Positions 9,495 through 20,011 of a DNA stretch of 64,000 nucleotides are shown here, in pieces. The stretch lies in contig NZ_CP019980.1 of the NCBI RefSeq assembly GCF_002982115.1, forward strand, positions 3,356,001-3,420,000, in the 5' to 3' direction. How positions within the stretch are numbered: position 1 is the stretch's first letter; each line of letters opens with the position of its first letter. The notes beneath the pieces were generated by a model, which was not told where the DNA came from, ran no database searches, and saw only the letters and a program-made list of their open reading frames with translations. This DNA is from Lysinibacillus sphaericus (GTDB taxonomy: Bacteria; Bacillota; Bacilli; Bacillales_A; Planococcaceae). Made by a program: the position numbers and the translations under genes.

Positions 9495-9520
9495 GCAACC
9501 GGTTACCTAAACCAGTTGCT
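9495..9520 (-). terminator. Terminator after yneF
   Basis: Stem AGCAACTGGTT / AACCGGTTGCT (minus-strand sense, one mismatch), then TTTTTTCGTTTTTT. It follows the yneF stop at 9536 directly. Confidence 0.8.
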
Positions 9521-9535
9521 CCTTAAAAACTCCAA

Positions 9536-9754
9536 TTATTTTTGGAATTTGTTCATTTGCGTCATCATTTGGCGTACTTGCTTTTCAGACGGCGTACGAC
9601 CCATTTGTGCCATCATCATTCGAATCATTTGTTCGTTAATTGGTGGGTTCTCTTTTAAATATTTCATCATAGCTTGACGTGCAAAGTAGAAACCAAGTGC
9701 TGCACCAGCTGCTAATGCGATAATTACAATAATAATCCAGCCCCATGTAGGCAT
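9536..9754 (-). CDS. yneF: YneF family small membrane protein (UPF0154)
   Basis: 72 aa, matching the family. One N-terminal membrane helix (about 3-26) is followed by the conserved ARQAMMKYLKENPPINEQMIR segment (in part) and a Met/Gln-rich tail with MMMAQMGRTPSE. Function unknown. ATG 9754 has GGAGGAGG 8 nt upstream; an upstream in-frame ATG would add 18 non-conserved residues. It lies downstream of sirA as in Bacillus. Confidence 0.9.
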   Translation of the reverse strand: MPTWGWIIIVIIALAAGAALGFYFARQAMMKYLKENPPINEQMIRMMMAQMGRTPSEKQVRQMMTQMNKFQK

Positions 9755-9854
9755 ACAACCAACCTCCTCCACTACAATATACCGAGAAAAAAACTCTCCA
9801 CGCTCCATTATACACCAAATACTAGCGTGTTACTATATATTATAGTGAAAAATC

Positions 9855-10280
9855 CTAGTGCATTGTATACTTCATCGGCTTTAGCCAACCACACTCATTA
9901 TCTTGTTTATTAAAGGCAATAAAACGCTCACTCATCTTGGCTAGCATTTGAAATAAGTCCAAATCAAGCATGCGCGAGCCTTCGCAATAGACACAAATTT
10001 TACGATCTACTAGATAAATCGCCATTTTTCCTTTTATCGGATGTTCTAAAAATAAAGCATTACGCGCTCTTTCTAAATGTGCATATTTGGAGTCTAGCTG
10101 TGCTTCTAACATGATGGCAATGTCATCGAAGCGAACAGTTTCACATATATACGCGAGTTCTTTTAAGGATTTCTCATTGGCATCTTCACAGCCTTGCATC
10201 ATCTCTAACAACTTACGCTCTCTGCCGAAAATAAACGTTAAATGCTCTTCTTTTATTTTATATATGGAATAGGTTCTCAC
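9855..10280 (-). CDS. sirA: Sporulation inhibitor of replication SirA
   Basis: 141 aa. In B. subtilis SirA (YneE) is induced early in sporulation and binds DnaA domain I to block new replication rounds. Identification rests on the N-terminal RTYSIYKIKEEHLTFIFGRE pattern (in part), length, and its position immediately upstream of yneF. The start is GTG at 10280 with AAGGGGG 6-8 nt upstream. In B. subtilis tkt sits directly upstream; here the lia operon and a lipoprotein gene lie in between. Confidence 0.85.
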   Translation of the reverse strand: MRTYSIYKIKEEHLTFIFGRERKLLEMMQGCEDANEKSLKELAYICETVRFDDIAIMLEAQLDSKYAHLERARNALFLEHPIKGKMAIYLVDRKICVYCEGSRMLDLDLFQMLAKMSERFIAFNKQDNECGWLKPMKYTMH

Positions 10281-10510
10281 CAGAAATCCCCCTTCGCTCA
10301 GTTTCTTTAACGTAAGTATAGCGGATTGTCTCTAGTTAATTTGTCAAACGAAGGAGGCAACCATCTTCTATTTTTGTCGAAAACCTTCTACTTTCAGCTT
10401 AAAAAATAACTGCTCCGCCTCAAGACCTAGAGGAAAATCCATTTCCAGTCCGTTTTAGATGTTCTCGTAAGCAGGTAACATAAAGGTACAAACGAAAGGA
10501 GCTAAAACAT

Positions 10511-10864
10511 ATGAAAAAATTTCTTTTATTAACTGGAGGTATTATTGCAGCATGTGTCGCACTTGCCTTAATCGGACCAATTACTGGCCTAGTATTTTCA
10601 GTTGCATTCGTTGCACTAGGCATGCACTTCTATATTGGTAGTAAATCGACATTTGCAAAAATTATTTGGTTTACAGTTGGTTTAATCGGAGTACTATCGG
10701 CTATCTCTAATATTCCAGCAATGATTGGTCTTGCAGCAATCGCCATTATTTATGTGATTTATAAAAAATGGAATGGCGAAAAAGTGAACATCCCAACAAT
10801 TGAAGCGAAAGAAGAAGATCCGTTTACAAACTTTGAAAAAGAATGGTCAAACTTAACAAAATAA
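10511..10864 (+). CDS. liaI: LiaI-like membrane protein
   Basis: 117 aa with several hydrophobic helices in the first 85 residues and an acidic cytoplasmic tail. LiaI is a membrane anchor for LiaH in the envelope-stress response. It is first gene of a liaIH-liaFSR cluster, with GAAAGGAG upstream of the ATG and 16 bp to liaH. In Bacillus this operon is switched on by LiaR under lipid II cycle antibiotics; I could not define a LiaR site with confidence. Confidence 0.8.
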   Translation: MKKFLLLTGGIIAACVALALIGPITGLVFSVAFVALGMHFYIGSKSTFAKIIWFTVGLIGVLSAISNIPAMIGLAAIAIIYVIYKKWNGEKVNIPTIEAKEEDPFTNFEKEWSNLTK

Positions 10865-10880
10865 AAGGAGCGAACTAAAA

Positions 10881-11519
10881 ATGAACTTATTACAACGTTT
10901 TAGATACACAATTGAGGCAGACTTACATCAATTATTTGATAAAAAGGAACAAAAAAATCCTATTGCGATGTTAAATCAATACATTCGCGAGGCTGAAAAA
11001 CAAACTGAGCAAACGGGTACATTATTAGAGCGCCAGGGCAAACTAAAAGAAAAAATGGAACTGGAGCTTAAACAAAATGCTGATTTACTAGCAAAACGTG
11101 AAGCACAACTTCAATTAGCACTTGCGAGTGGCGAGCAAGATTTAATTGATTTTGCTTCCGACGAAGTAGCAGCCTATACAGCTCGTAACCATACATTACA
11201 GACAAGTATCGAAGTGAACACGCGTGAATATTTTGAACTTGAACGCAAATTTGAAACAATGAAGCACAAAATTAAAGATATGAAAGTTCGTCAATTACAG
11301 CTAATGGGCAAAGAAAATGTGACGCGCGCTCACCATCAAATGGACGGCATGATTGCAAACAACAATAAAACGAATTTCGAAGATTTAGAATCCTATATCG
11401 AAAAACTTGCCCACCGTATCGACAAAGATCATGAGGTAACAACTTTCGAAGCACGCCTAGCAGCGCTTGAAAAAAATTCAACTGAAGCTGTTTCACCACT
11501 ACTCATTGAAAAGAAATAA
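10881..11519 (+). CDS. liaH: PspA/IM30 family protein LiaH
   Basis: 212 aa, almost wholly charged helix/coiled coil, typical of PspA/IM30 proteins that coat stressed membranes. Recognisable are the N-terminal LLQRFRYTIEADLHQLFDKKE and the following NPIAMLNQYIREAEK. AAAAGGAG precedes the ATG. It follows liaI by 16 bp, and a hairpin separates it from liaF, which would let IH be expressed far above FSR. Confidence 0.9.
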   Translation: MNLLQRFRYTIEADLHQLFDKKEQKNPIAMLNQYIREAEKQTEQTGTLLERQGKLKEKMELELKQNADLLAKREAQLQLALASGEQDLIDFASDEVAAYTARNHTLQTSIEVNTREYFELERKFETMKHKIKDMKVRQLQLMGKENVTRAHHQMDGMIANNNKTNFEDLESYIEKLAHRIDKDHEVTTFEARLAALEKNSTEAVSPLLIEKK

Positions 11520-11532
11520 CATGTTATAATAG

Positions 11533-11573
11533 AAAGAAATGCGCCACTAAAAGCGGCGCATTATTTCTTGTTG
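11533..11573 (+). terminator. Hairpin between liaH and liaF (partial terminator/attenuator)
   Basis: Stem around AATGCGCC / GGCGCATT, extended by flanking AAGAA / TTCTT with a small bulge. The T-tract is weak (ATTATTTCTTG), so I read it as attenuation or an RNA-stability element rather than a full stop. Confidence 0.6.
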
Positions 11574-11608
11574 TAAAATATTACATAGTAGAAAGAAAGG
11601 TGACCCTT

Positions 11609-12289
11609 TTGCAAAACTTCACAACTAATAAACTCACATTTTGGGTACTATGCTTCTTTTTACTCGTATTTGTAGAGCTTACCATTTTCAATAACGGCGG
11701 TGCTTTTTGTTTATTAATCGGTGCTGTCCTGCTCTATTTAAGCTTTTCAAAAAACAAGCGATTTTTAAAATGGACAGGAATTTTCTTTATTGCAATTGCT
11801 CTCTTTACGATGTGGAGTTTGCGACTATTTATCGTCATACTGCTCTTATACATGCTCTATCAATACTTACAACGAGAAAACGAACCGAAAATCGTCACAT
11901 TGGAATTTGATAAGTTACCGGCAACTAAAAACGAACTATTCGGTACAATACCTGCGCCTGAAGATGCTTACAAATGGCAAGATGTACAAATTCAACGACT
12001 CGCTGGTGACATTACAATCGATACAACGCAAACAGTTTTACCTGCTGGCCCAAGTCTCGTTACGATTCGACAAGGCATTGGTAAAGTACAGATTTATGTC
12101 CCTTATGAAATTCCTTTTCGCTTACACTACACAACGCTATTCGGAGACTTTACATGTTTGCAAGGACATCCACAGCGGCTTCTGAATGAAAGTATCGTGT
12201 TCTCAGATGGCAACCCTGAGGATGCAAAACGTACCCTCGTCATTCACGTCGCTACATGGCTAGGAGATTTGGAGGTGCTACGTAAATGA
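11609..12289 (+). CDS. liaF: Membrane regulator LiaF
   Basis: About 226 aa: four hydrophobic segments in the first 95 residues, then a soluble C-terminal domain of the LiaF/YvqF type. In Bacillus LiaF holds the LiaS kinase inactive in unstressed cells. The start is read as TTG at 11609 because AAAGGTGA lies 5-6 nt upstream; the GTG at 11600 overlaps that site. Its TGA overlaps the liaS ATG. Confidence 0.85.
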   Translation: MQNFTTNKLTFWVLCFFLLVFVELTIFNNGGAFCLLIGAVLLYLSFSKNKRFLKWTGIFFIAIALFTMWSLRLFIVILLLYMLYQYLQRENEPKIVTLEFDKLPATKNELFGTIPAPEDAYKWQDVQIQRLAGDITIDTTQTVLPAGPSLVTIRQGIGKVQIYVPYEIPFRLHYTTLFGDFTCLQGHPQRLLNESIVFSDGNPEDAKRTLVIHVATWLGDLEVLRK

Positions 12290-13323
12290 TTGCCTTTCTT
12301 TCTAGAGCTTTCTCTATATTTTTCATATTGATTGGCGCGGCATTCGGTCTCCTTTTTGCGATTTGGGGTGAACCAAATGAAAAAGTATGGGAACCTTTGT
12401 GGCAACAAGACTATGATAATATTCCATTAGGTGGCATAATTTTAATCAGTCTCTTTGCGCTTAGTTTCTTTATTGCAAGCTGGATTAGCATGACTGCACG
12501 CGCGCGTGAGGCGCAAGCAACTCGCTTTGTAAAAGAATTAATCGAGCCGGATTTTGTTCTACCTAAAAAACATGCACTACCGAAGCCACTGAAAAAAGCA
12601 CTTGTTCAAACGAGCGAATTGATTGATACACAGCGGAAAAGCTTACAGCGCCTTTCCAATGAACGAGCAGAAGCCAATGATAAAGTGATTCAAGAGCGCA
12701 TTATTGCCGAACGTCAACGACTTGCACGTGAGCTCCATGACTCGGTTTCACAACAATTATTTGCCGCTTCAATGTTACTTTCTGCCTTAACGGAAAGCGA
12801 TGAAAATGCCAAAAGTTTAAAGCAAGTAGAAAAAATTGTACAGCAGGCCCAGCTAGAAATGCGCGCATTATTATTGCATTTACGCCCTGTTGCACTGCAC
12901 AATAAAACCCTCGCCCAAGGCTTAGAGGAATTGATTATTGAACTACAACAAAAAGTATATTTTCATATAGAATATGAACTAGAAGAAATAGCTTTAACAA
13001 AGGCTGAGGAAGATCACCTGTTCCGTATTGCTCAAGAAGCATTATCCAATACATTGCGCCATTCTAAAGCAACAGAAGTTGAACTACTTCTTGTTGCCCG
13101 AGACAATCTTGCTATTTTACGCATTCAAGATAATGGTCTTGGCTTTGATGTAGAGGCTGATAAATCGTCTTCCTACGGTTTACAAAATATCGCTGAGCGA
13201 GCCGTGGAAATTGGTTGTAGGTATAAAATTGTTTCGGTACCTGGAGAAGGTACAATAGTGGAGGTAAAAGTTCCGCTACAGAAGGAGGTTGTTGAAGTTG
13301 ATTCAAGTATTAATAGTGGATGA
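12286..13323 (+). CDS. liaS: Sensor histidine kinase LiaS
   Basis: 345 aa. Two N-terminal membrane helices (about 5-25 and 45-65) lead to a HisKA_3 dimerisation domain with the phosphorylated H in [18 protein letters not shown], then the ATPase domain with N box [15 protein letters not shown]1 QDNGLGFD and G2 SSYGLQNI. NarL-type kinase partner of LiaR. Start overlaps the liaF stop; end overlaps liaR. Confidence 0.93.
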   Translation: MIAFLSRAFSIFFILIGAAFGLLFAIWGEPNEKVWEPLWQQDYDNIPLGGIILISLFALSFFIASWISMTARAREAQATRFVKELIEPDFVLPKKHALPKPLKKALVQTSELIDTQRKSLQRLSNERAEANDKVIQERIIAERQRLARELHDSVSQQLFAASMLLSALTESDENAKSLKQVEKIVQQAQLEMRALLLHLRPVALHNKTLAQGLEELIIELQQKVYFHIEYELEEIALTKAEEDHLFRIAQEALSNTLRHSKATEVELLLVARDNLAILRIQDNGLGFDVEADKSSSYGLQNIAERAVEIGCRYKIVSVPGEGTIVEVKVPLQKEVVEVDSSINSG

Positions 13324-13930
13324 CCACGAGATGGTACGAATTGGCGTATCTGCCTACCTGTCAGCACAGCCTGATATTACTGTTGTGGGGGAAGCTGAAA
13401 ATGGCGTCGAAGCTGTTGAACGTGCGCTCGCCCTTCGTCCTGATATTATTTTAATGGACAATGTCATGCCTGTGATGACCGGAGCTGAAGCAACTGTTAA
13501 AATACTTGAAGCTTGGCCAGAAGCGAAAATTATGATGGTCACAAGCTTTTTAGATGACGATAAAGTGTATCCCGCTTTAGAGGCTGGTGCGATTAGCTAT
13601 ATATTAAAAACATCCAATGCTAAGCAAATTGCCGATGCCATTCGTAAAACAATGGGCGGAGAAACTGTTTTGGAGCCAGAAGTCACATCTAAAATGATGC
13701 ACCGTATGCGCTATGGAACAAATACACCCCTTTATGAGCAATTAACTGAACGTGAAATGGAAGTTCTTTTGTTAATGGCAAAAGGCAAGGCAAACCAAGA
13801 AATTGCGGATGACTTATACATCGCCTTAAAAACAGTGAAAACCCACGTCAGCAATATTTTAGCCAAACTAGACGTTCAAGATCGAACACAAGCTGTCGTC
13901 TACGCCTTTCAAAATGGTTTAGCAAAGTAA
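13298..13930 (+). CDS. liaR: Response regulator LiaR
   Basis: About 210 aa, NarL/FixJ type. Receiver domain with the acidic pair in [10 protein letters not shown], phosphoacceptor D in [13 protein letters not shown], and K in YILKTS; C-terminal LuxR helix-turn-helix with [22 protein letters not shown]. Start TTG 13298 sits about 9 nt after GGAGG inside the liaS tail; two earlier in-frame TTGs are too close to that site. Controls liaIH in Bacillus. Confidence 0.92.
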   Translation: MIQVLIVDDHEMVRIGVSAYLSAQPDITVVGEAENGVEAVERALALRPDIILMDNVMPVMTGAEATVKILEAWPEAKIMMVTSFLDDDKVYPALEAGAISYILKTSNAKQIADAIRKTMGGETVLEPEVTSKMMHRMRYGTNTPLYEQLTEREMEVLLLMAKGKANQEIADDLYIALKTVKTHVSNILAKLDVQDRTQAVVYAFQNGLAK

Positions 13931-13986
13931 TTTTTATTAATGTCGCTAGGTTTGTGGCGATCGTAACATCGAAAAGATCAAAAAAT

Positions 13987-14014
13987 ACCGCAGCGCTCAA
14001 TAGGAGCTTGCGGT
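13987..14014 (+). terminator. Terminator at the end of the lia operon
   Basis: Imperfect hairpin ACCGCAGCGCTC / GGAGCTTGCGGT followed by TTCTTTTT. It lies between convergent liaR and the lipoprotein gene. Confidence 0.7.
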
Positions 14015-14020
14015 TTCTTT

Positions 14021-14527
14021 TTAATTATTTGTTTGTTTTAATCTATCTAATAAATCAAATAAACTCCAATAACCTTTTATTAAATCCTCATTTGTATTTC
14101 CATTCAAAGCAACGCCAAAAGTAGTACCTTGATAATAACCGATAAAATAATCTTGAGCTTGATTTTCAAATGTATTTTCGTACGTGTGGTTAGGAATAAT
14201 AAAAGCTGAAATAGCTTTGTCTGACTGAACAAATACAATAGGTATAGAGGAATTTAAATAAAATTGAGTATATTGTTCGTCGGAAGCTTCTTGTAAATAA
14301 TCTTTCGTAATCATAATAGCATCAAAAGAATCTTCATTTTTTTTATGTAAATCTTGTAACATTATTTTTTTAAATTTTATATTGTTTTCTGTAATTAACG
14401 AAGGTATTTCCCCTACAATCCCAATTTCTATAACTTCATGTTTTTTGACGATATTTACTTCTTCATTTGAACATCCCACTAATAAAAATAAAAAAGCAAA
14501 AAAAGAAAAAAAGTATTTTTTAATCAT
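14021..14527 (-). CDS. Putative lipoprotein, unknown
   Basis: 168 aa. Hydrophobic signal peptide (about 5-17) ending in the lipobox LVGC, so C19 should be lipidated and the mature protein held on the outer face of the membrane. The rest is soluble, with no recognised domain. The start has AAAAGGTGAG upstream. It lies convergent to liaR and downstream of tkt, with tkt terminators in between, so it is likely its own unit. Confidence 0.7.
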   Translation of the reverse strand: MIKKYFFSFFAFLFLLVGCSNEEVNIVKKHEVIEIGIVGEIPSLITENNIKFKKIMLQDLHKKNEDSFDAIMITKDYLQEASDEQYTQFYLNSSIPIVFVQSDKAISAFIIPNHTYENTFENQAQDYFIGYYQGTTFGVALNGNTNEDLIKGYWSLFDLLDRLKQTNN

Positions 14528-14843
14528 TTAAGCTCACCTTTTACATTTTTTTATGCTTTATGATAAAATTTCTTTTAATAATATTATCATATTGAAAGGA
14601 TTGAGGATAAGCGGGTAGTAAAAAGTTTGACGGAAATCGAAGTAGATTTGGATAACACAGAAGGATACGGCTTACCATGTACAAGTAGCCAGCTTTTTCA
14701 TTGAAATAAACGGTAGTTGTCATCTACATATATTTTTAAAATAAAAAAAGGACTGTAGACAACCTCGAAAATTTCCGAGTTTGTCTACAGTCTGACCGTA
14801 ACGCTTAATTAGAGCTTACGGTATTTTTTATGGAAGCCAAATC
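14528..14843. other. Intergenic region between lipoprotein gene and tkt
   Basis: No convincing gene. It contains the tkt terminator (14751-14792), a second hairpin with arms CCGTAA / TTACGG at 14796-14822, and presumably the lipoprotein promoter. A 60-codon minus-strand frame at 14541-14723 has no ribosome site or family resemblance and was not called. Confidence 0.6.
14751..14792 (-). terminator. Terminator after tkt
   Basis: Long hairpin with outer arms GACTGTAGACAA / TTGTCTACAGTC and inner CTCG / CGAG. The minus-strand tail is CTTTTTTTAT. Confidence 0.85.
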
Positions 14844-16838
14844 TTATAGTGCTTTAACTTTTGCTACAACGTTTTCTACAGTGAAACCGTATTTTTCCAT
14901 AACTAACTCACCTGGAGCAGAAGCGCCGAACTTGTCGATTGCAAGAACGTCACCTTCAAAACCAGTATATTTGTGCCAACCGAATGATGCACCCATTTCG
15001 ATTGCTAGACGTTTTGTAACAGCTTTTGGAAGAACCGATTCTTTATATGCTGCATCTTGTTTTTCAAAGCGATCCATTGAAGGCATTGATACGACTGCAA
15101 CGTCCATACCTTCAGCTTTTAAAGCTTTTTGCGCTTCAATTGCAAGTGAAACTTCAGAACCTGTTGCAATTAAAATAGCATCTGCTACTTCTTTCGATGC
15201 AGGTGAAACAGTGTAAGCACCTTTTGCTACACCTTCACGAACTGTTTCGATTGACGCGTCAAGCACTGGTAAGTTTTGACGAGATAATACTAATACAGTT
15301 GGTGTTTTTTCTGATGATACTGCAAGCTCCCATGCTACTGCTGATTCGTTCGCATCTGCTGGACGAACAACAGAAAGGTTTGGCATTGCACGTAATGAAG
15401 CTAAATGCTCGATTGGTTCATGTGTTGGACCATCTTCCCCTACAGCGATTGAGTCATGTGTGAATACATATGTCACAGGAAGACCCATTAATGCAGAAAG
15501 ACGTACAGCTGGACGTACATAATCAGAGAATACGAAGAATGTTCCGCCAAAGACGTTAACACCGCCGTGAAGAGCCATACCGTTCATTGCTGCGCCCATA
15601 GCGAATTCACGGACACCAAACCAAATATTGCGACCTGCATAGTCATCCGCTGAGAAGTCGCCTGCACCCTTCATCGTCGTTTTATTTGAGCCTGCAAGGT
15701 CAGCAGAACCACCGAAGAATGATGGTGTTTTCTTCGCAATCGCATTAATTGCATCGCCTGAAGATGAACGTGTTGCTACAGATTTACCTGCTTCATAAAC
15801 TGGCAATTCTGCTGCGAAATCTTCTGGTAGCTTACCATTCATCGCATCTTCGAATTGAGCTGCTAATTCTGGGAACTCTGCTTTGTAAGCTTCAAATTTT
15901 GCATTCCAAGCTGCTTCCGGCTGTGCACCTTGTACTTCAGCTGCTGCATTGAATGTATCATATACTTCAGCAGGAATTTGGAATGGCTCATGTGCCCACT
16001 CATACGCTGCTTTAGTTAATACAACCTCATCAGTGCCTAGTGGCGCACCGTGAGAATCTGCTTTACCTGATTTGTTTGGAGAACCGAATCCGATGACAGT
16101 TTTCACTTCAATCAGCGTTGGCTTGCCAGTTGATTTTTTTGCTTCTTCGATTGCTTGGTTAACAGCTTCTGTATCTGTACCGTCAGCCACTTTTAAATAG
16201 TTCCAGCCATATGACTCAAAACGTTTTTGTACGTTTTCTGAGAATGATTTTTCTAAATCACCATCTAATGAAATATCATTTGAATCGTATAACACGATTA
16301 ATTTTTCAAGTTTTAAATGTCCAGCTAATGAAATCGCTTCAGCCGCAACACCTTCCATTAAGTCGCCGTCGCCACAAAGCGCAAATGTATAGTGATCGAC
16401 AATTTCATGTCCTGGTTTATTATAAGTCGCTGCTAAATGACGCTCTGCCATTGCCATACCAACTGTCATCGCAATCCCTTGTCCAAGTGGACCTGTTGTT
16501 GCCTCTACCCCAACCGTATGGCCGTATTCTGGATGTCCTGGAGTTAATGAATCCCATTGACGGAAGTTTTGAATTTCTTCCATTGGTAGGCCGTAACCGC
16601 CAAGGTGAAGTAGGCTATATAAAAGCATAGAGCCATGACCTGCTGAAAGTACGAAACGATCGCGGTTATACCATTTTGGATTTGCCGGATTATGGCGAAG
16701 TTGTTTTGTCCAAAGCGTATAAGCCATTGGCGCTGCCCCCATTGGTAAGCCTGGGTGACCTGAATTTGCTTTTTCAATTGCATCAATTGACAATGTTCGG
16801 ATAGCATTAATCGCTAGTTGGTCCGCATGTTGAGTCAT
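14844..16838 (-). CDS. tkt: Transketolase
   Basis: 664 aa, full length. Thiamine-diphosphate enzyme moving two-carbon ketol units in the pentose phosphate pathway. Shows the substrate H in [10 protein letters not shown], ThDP-binding [13 protein letters not shown] with SNDISLDG, the family signature [10 protein letters not shown] and SRQNLPVL. The start has GAAAGGATG upstream. It follows ynzC in the same direction, the Bacillus order, with about 300 bp between, so it probably has its own promoter. Confidence 0.96.
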   Translation of the reverse strand: MTQHADQLAINAIRTLSIDAIEKANSGHPGLPMGAAPMAYTLWTKQLRHNPANPKWYNRDRFVLSAGHGSMLLYSLLHLGGYGLPMEEIQNFRQWDSLTPGHPEYGHTVGVEATTGPLGQGIAMTVGMAMAERHLAATYNKPGHEIVDHYTFALCGDGDLMEGVAAEAISLAGHLKLEKLIVLYDSNDISLDGDLEKSFSENVQKRFESYGWNYLKVADGTDTEAVNQAIEEAKKSTGKPTLIEVKTVIGFGSPNKSGKADSHGAPLGTDEVVLTKAAYEWAHEPFQIPAEVYDTFNAAAEVQGAQPEAAWNAKFEAYKAEFPELAAQFEDAMNGKLPEDFAAELPVYEAGKSVATRSSSGDAINAIAKKTPSFFGGSADLAGSNKTTMKGAGDFSADDYAGRNIWFGVREFAMGAAMNGMALHGGVNVFGGTFFVFSDYVRPAVRLSALMGLPVTYVFTHDSIAVGEDGPTHEPIEHLASLRAMPNLSVVRPADANESAVAWELAVSSEKTPTVLVLSRQNLPVLDASIETVREGVAKGAYTVSPASKEVADAILIATGSEVSLAIEAQKALKAEGMDVAVVSMPSMDRFEKQDAAYKESVLPKAVTKRLAIEMGASFGWHKYTGFEGDVLAIDKFGASAPGELVMEKYGFTVENVVAKVKAL

Positions 16839-17135
16839 TATGTTGTGACATCCTTTCTCGTCCTATATATTGTTCTACTACAGTTTAGTCAACATTGTCC
16901 TAGAAAACAATGCTTTTGTTATACTATTTGAGATTTATGACATACTTTATCATCATTCTGTAACTTAGACATAGCAATGATAGAAATAACGACAAAATTA
17001 CTGCCTATTTTGGAGGAAGGTTTAACAAATAAAAAAAGAAACCTTCTTCAGTGATGGCAAGGATTTTGCTAGAAATCTATAGTGAAATGTCCACGCGAAA
17101 TGTGTTTGCTTACATCCTGCATGAAATGTGTCATA

Positions 17136-17369
17136 TTAATTTAGAAATTTATTTTTTTTCGCTTGTTTTACCTTCTCAGGCGTTACGTCATTACCTTCTT
17201 GATCGACAACTTTAACATTTTCAATTGTATTGCGCATCGTTGCTCTAAATGTATCTAAATATTCTTTGCGAAGGGATGTACGCTCTTTCGCTTCTTCTTC
17301 CGTTAAACTGCCCGCTTTAGCTTTTGCTGCTAATTCATTGATTCGATTAATTTTTTCTTTGGATAACAT
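17136..17369 (-). CDS. ynzC: YnzC family small protein (DUF896)
   Basis: 77 aa, the family length. Conserved opening [25 protein letters not shown] (in part) forming a two-helix hairpin, then RKEYLDTFR. Highly charged and cytosolic. In Bacillus ynzC belongs to the LexA-controlled yneA-yneB-ynzC group, but a plus-strand acetyltransferase gene separates it from yneB here. AAAGGTGTG precedes the ATG. Confidence 0.88.
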   Translation of the reverse strand: MLSKEKINRINELAAKAKAGSLTEEEAKERTSLRKEYLDTFRATMRNTIENVKVVDQEGNDVTPEKVKQAKKNKFLN

Positions 17370-17541
17370 CGTTACACACCTTTCAATACCTTGATGACTT
17401 CAGTATGCAAAGTATAGCATGCTTTCCCTTAAAATGCAGTTATACCAACCCTTAATCACACAGCTTAGCCACAATTTACATGACTTCCAAATGTTAGTAG
17501 TGTATAACTATTAATAAAGAACACATATTGGGGGAAATAAG

Positions 17542-18054
17542 GTGAACATTACAACACAGCGATTACATATCCGAAAATTTGAAATACAAGATTGGCAGGC
17601 TGTTGTTAACTATATGTCCGATCAAACCGTGATGCACTATATGCCAGAAGGCGTTTTAACTGCACAACAAGTGCAAAAATTTATATCAGATAATCGTGAT
17701 GAAGCAAAGCATTTCGCCATTGTTTTACAGGAGCAGTCACAGGTTATCGGTCATCTCGTATTCCATCCTTACTTTGGCGAACATACATATGAAATTGGAT
17801 GGGTGTTAAATCCTGCGTATTATCGTAAAGGCTATGCGTCGGAGGCAGCACAAGCACTATTAGATTACGGCTTCACGAAAATGAAGCTTCATCGAATCAT
17901 CGCCACATGTCAGCCCGAAAATATCGCTTCTTATCGCGTTATGGAAAAAATCGGCATGCGTCGTGAAGGATTTTTCAAAAAATGTATACCACATGGTGAC
18001 GATTGGTGGGATGAGTACTATTACGCTATTTTGCAGGAAGAATGGCAAAGTTGA
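17542..18054 (+). CDS. GNAT acetyltransferase, RimJ/RimL type
   Basis: 170 aa. Acetyl-CoA dependent N-acyltransferase fold with acceptor region TTQRLHIRKFEIQDW, beta-4 IGWVLNPAYYRKGYASEAAQALLDYGF (motif A, in part; RKGYA binds the pyrophosphate) and C-terminal PENIASYRVMEKIGMRREG. Substrate unknown; relatives act on ribosomal proteins or small molecules. GGGGGAAATAAG precedes the GTG start. It sits alone on the plus strand within the yneB-ynzC gap. Confidence 0.85.
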   Translation: MNITTQRLHIRKFEIQDWQAVVNYMSDQTVMHYMPEGVLTAQQVQKFISDNRDEAKHFAIVLQEQSQVIGHLVFHPYFGEHTYEIGWVLNPAYYRKGYASEAAQALLDYGFTKMKLHRIIATCQPENIASYRVMEKIGMRREGFFKKCIPHGDDWWDEYYYAILQEEWQS

Positions 18055-18110
18055 GCTCTCTACTACACTTCAAGACTGTTAGTAGAATAAAAAAAGACTA
18101 GCAGTGCAAA

Positions 18111-19087
<977 letters not shown>

Positions 19088-19106
19088 GCATCATATCCCC
19101 TTTTTA

Positions 19107-19184
19107 GAATGTTTGTTCGGAATGTATGTTCTTATAATAAAGCGAACAAACGTTTTTGTCAAACACTTTTCGAACCTATGTTTG
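19107..19184. promoter_or_regulatory. SOS operator cluster between yneA and lexA
   Basis: Four sites resembling the Gram-positive LexA box CGAACN4GTTCG: 19107-19120 (GAATGTTTGTTCGG), 19119-19132 (GGAATGTATGTTCT), 19143-19156 (CGAACAAACGTTTT) and 19171-19184 (CGAACCTATGTTTG). None is a perfect palindrome. The third lies between the yneA -35 and -10, the fourth overlaps the lexA -35. This fits joint repression by LexA. Confidence 0.8.
19134..19162 (-). promoter_or_regulatory. yneA-yneB promoter (SigA-like)
   Basis: Minus-strand TTGACA (19157-19162), 17-bp spacer, TATTAT (19134-19139). The consensus -35 and exact spacing, with an SOS box inside the spacer, suggest a strong promoter kept off by LexA. 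Confidence 0.75.
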
Positions 19185-19210
19185 CATAAGTGTTCGCATT
19201 CTGCTATACT
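19182..19210 (+). promoter_or_regulatory. lexA promoter (SigA-like, extended -10)
   Basis: TTGCAT (19182-19187), 17-bp spacer, TGCTATACT with TATACT at 19205-19210. An SOS box overlaps the -35, consistent with autorepression. Confidence 0.75.
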
Positions 19211-19252
19211 ATCTAGTAAGAAGAATGATATGAAAAAAAGAGGTGAGCAATC

Positions 19253-19870
19253 ATGAAAAAAGTTTCGAAAAGACAAGAAGACATACTAGCGTTTATCAAA
19301 GAAGAAGTACGCGCAAAGGGCTATCCACCATCTGTACGTGAGATTGGTGAAGCAGTTGGACTTGCATCAAGCTCAACAGTTCATGGACATTTAGCTCGTT
19401 TAGAGCAAAAAGGCTTTATTCGACGAGATCCTACTAAACCGCGTGCAATTGAAATTTTAGAGCCTGAGGATTCGATTCAAAAGCAAAGTGTTATCCATGT
19501 ACCACTTGTAGGGAAGGTTACTGCTGGATCTCCAATTACAGCGATTGAAAATATCGATGAATATTTCCCTTTACCGGATATTTACGGGACAAGCGAAGAT
19601 CAGTTATTTATGCTAGAAATCATGGGTGAATCGATGATTGAGGCAGGAATTTTTGACGGGGACTTAGTCATCGTCAAGCAAAAGGCAACAGCCGATAACG
19701 GTGATATCGTCGTAGCCATGACCGAAGAAGATGAAGCAACTGTCAAACGCTTCTTTAAAGAAAAAAATCATTTTCGCTTACAGCCAGAGAACGCTACAAT
19801 GGAACCGATTATTGTAGACCAAGTTTCGATTTTAGGACAAGTTGTCGGCTTATATCGCCGTGTACATTAA
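19253..19870 (+). CDS. lexA: LexA repressor
   Basis: 205 aa. N-terminal winged helix-turn-helix ([35 protein letters not shown] in part) and C-terminal S24 protease domain: cleavage site AG in GKVTAGSPI, nucleophile S in [11 protein letters not shown] and the K in ATVKRFF. RecA-stimulated self-cleavage relieves SOS repression. AAAGAGGTGAG precedes the ATG. Confidence 0.97.
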   Translation: MKKVSKRQEDILAFIKEEVRAKGYPPSVREIGEAVGLASSSTVHGHLARLEQKGFIRRDPTKPRAIEILEPEDSIQKQSVIHVPLVGKVTAGSPITAIENIDEYFPLPDIYGTSEDQLFMLEIMGESMIEAGIFDGDLVIVKQKATADNGDIVVAMTEEDEATVKRFFKEKNHFRLQPENATMEPIIVDQVSILGQVVGLYRRVH

Positions 19871-19914
19871 TGCATTCTTATACTAATTTTGCGAAAAAAT
19901 AATGTTCGATTAGG

Positions 19915-19953
19915 AAAGCCACGAAATGTTGATGGGATAACATTCGTGGCTTT
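19915..19953 (+). terminator. lexA terminator
   Basis: 15-bp inverted repeat AAAGCCACGAAATGTT / AACATTCGTGGCTTT (one small offset), ending in TTTT. Confidence 0.8.
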
Positions 19954-20011
19954 TGCATGTGTGCTCAAACTTACATTTAGGAGCGTTTGATGGCATATAT
20001 CATTAAGTTCA

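Noticed and set aside
10400-10510. LiaR operator upstream of liaI (GC-rich dyad CCTC...GAGG near 10414-10436, CAGTCCG near 10447)
   Set aside because: I could not match it with certainty to the known LiaR consensus, so no regulatory site was called.
11506-11530. TATAAT with TTGAAA upstream as a liaF promoter
   Set aside because: The spacer is only 13 bp and the elements overlap the liaH end and the hairpin; not convincing.
14541-14723. 60-codon minus-strand frame between the lipoprotein gene and tkt
   Set aside because: No ribosome site, no family resemblance, and it lies in terminator and promoter DNA.
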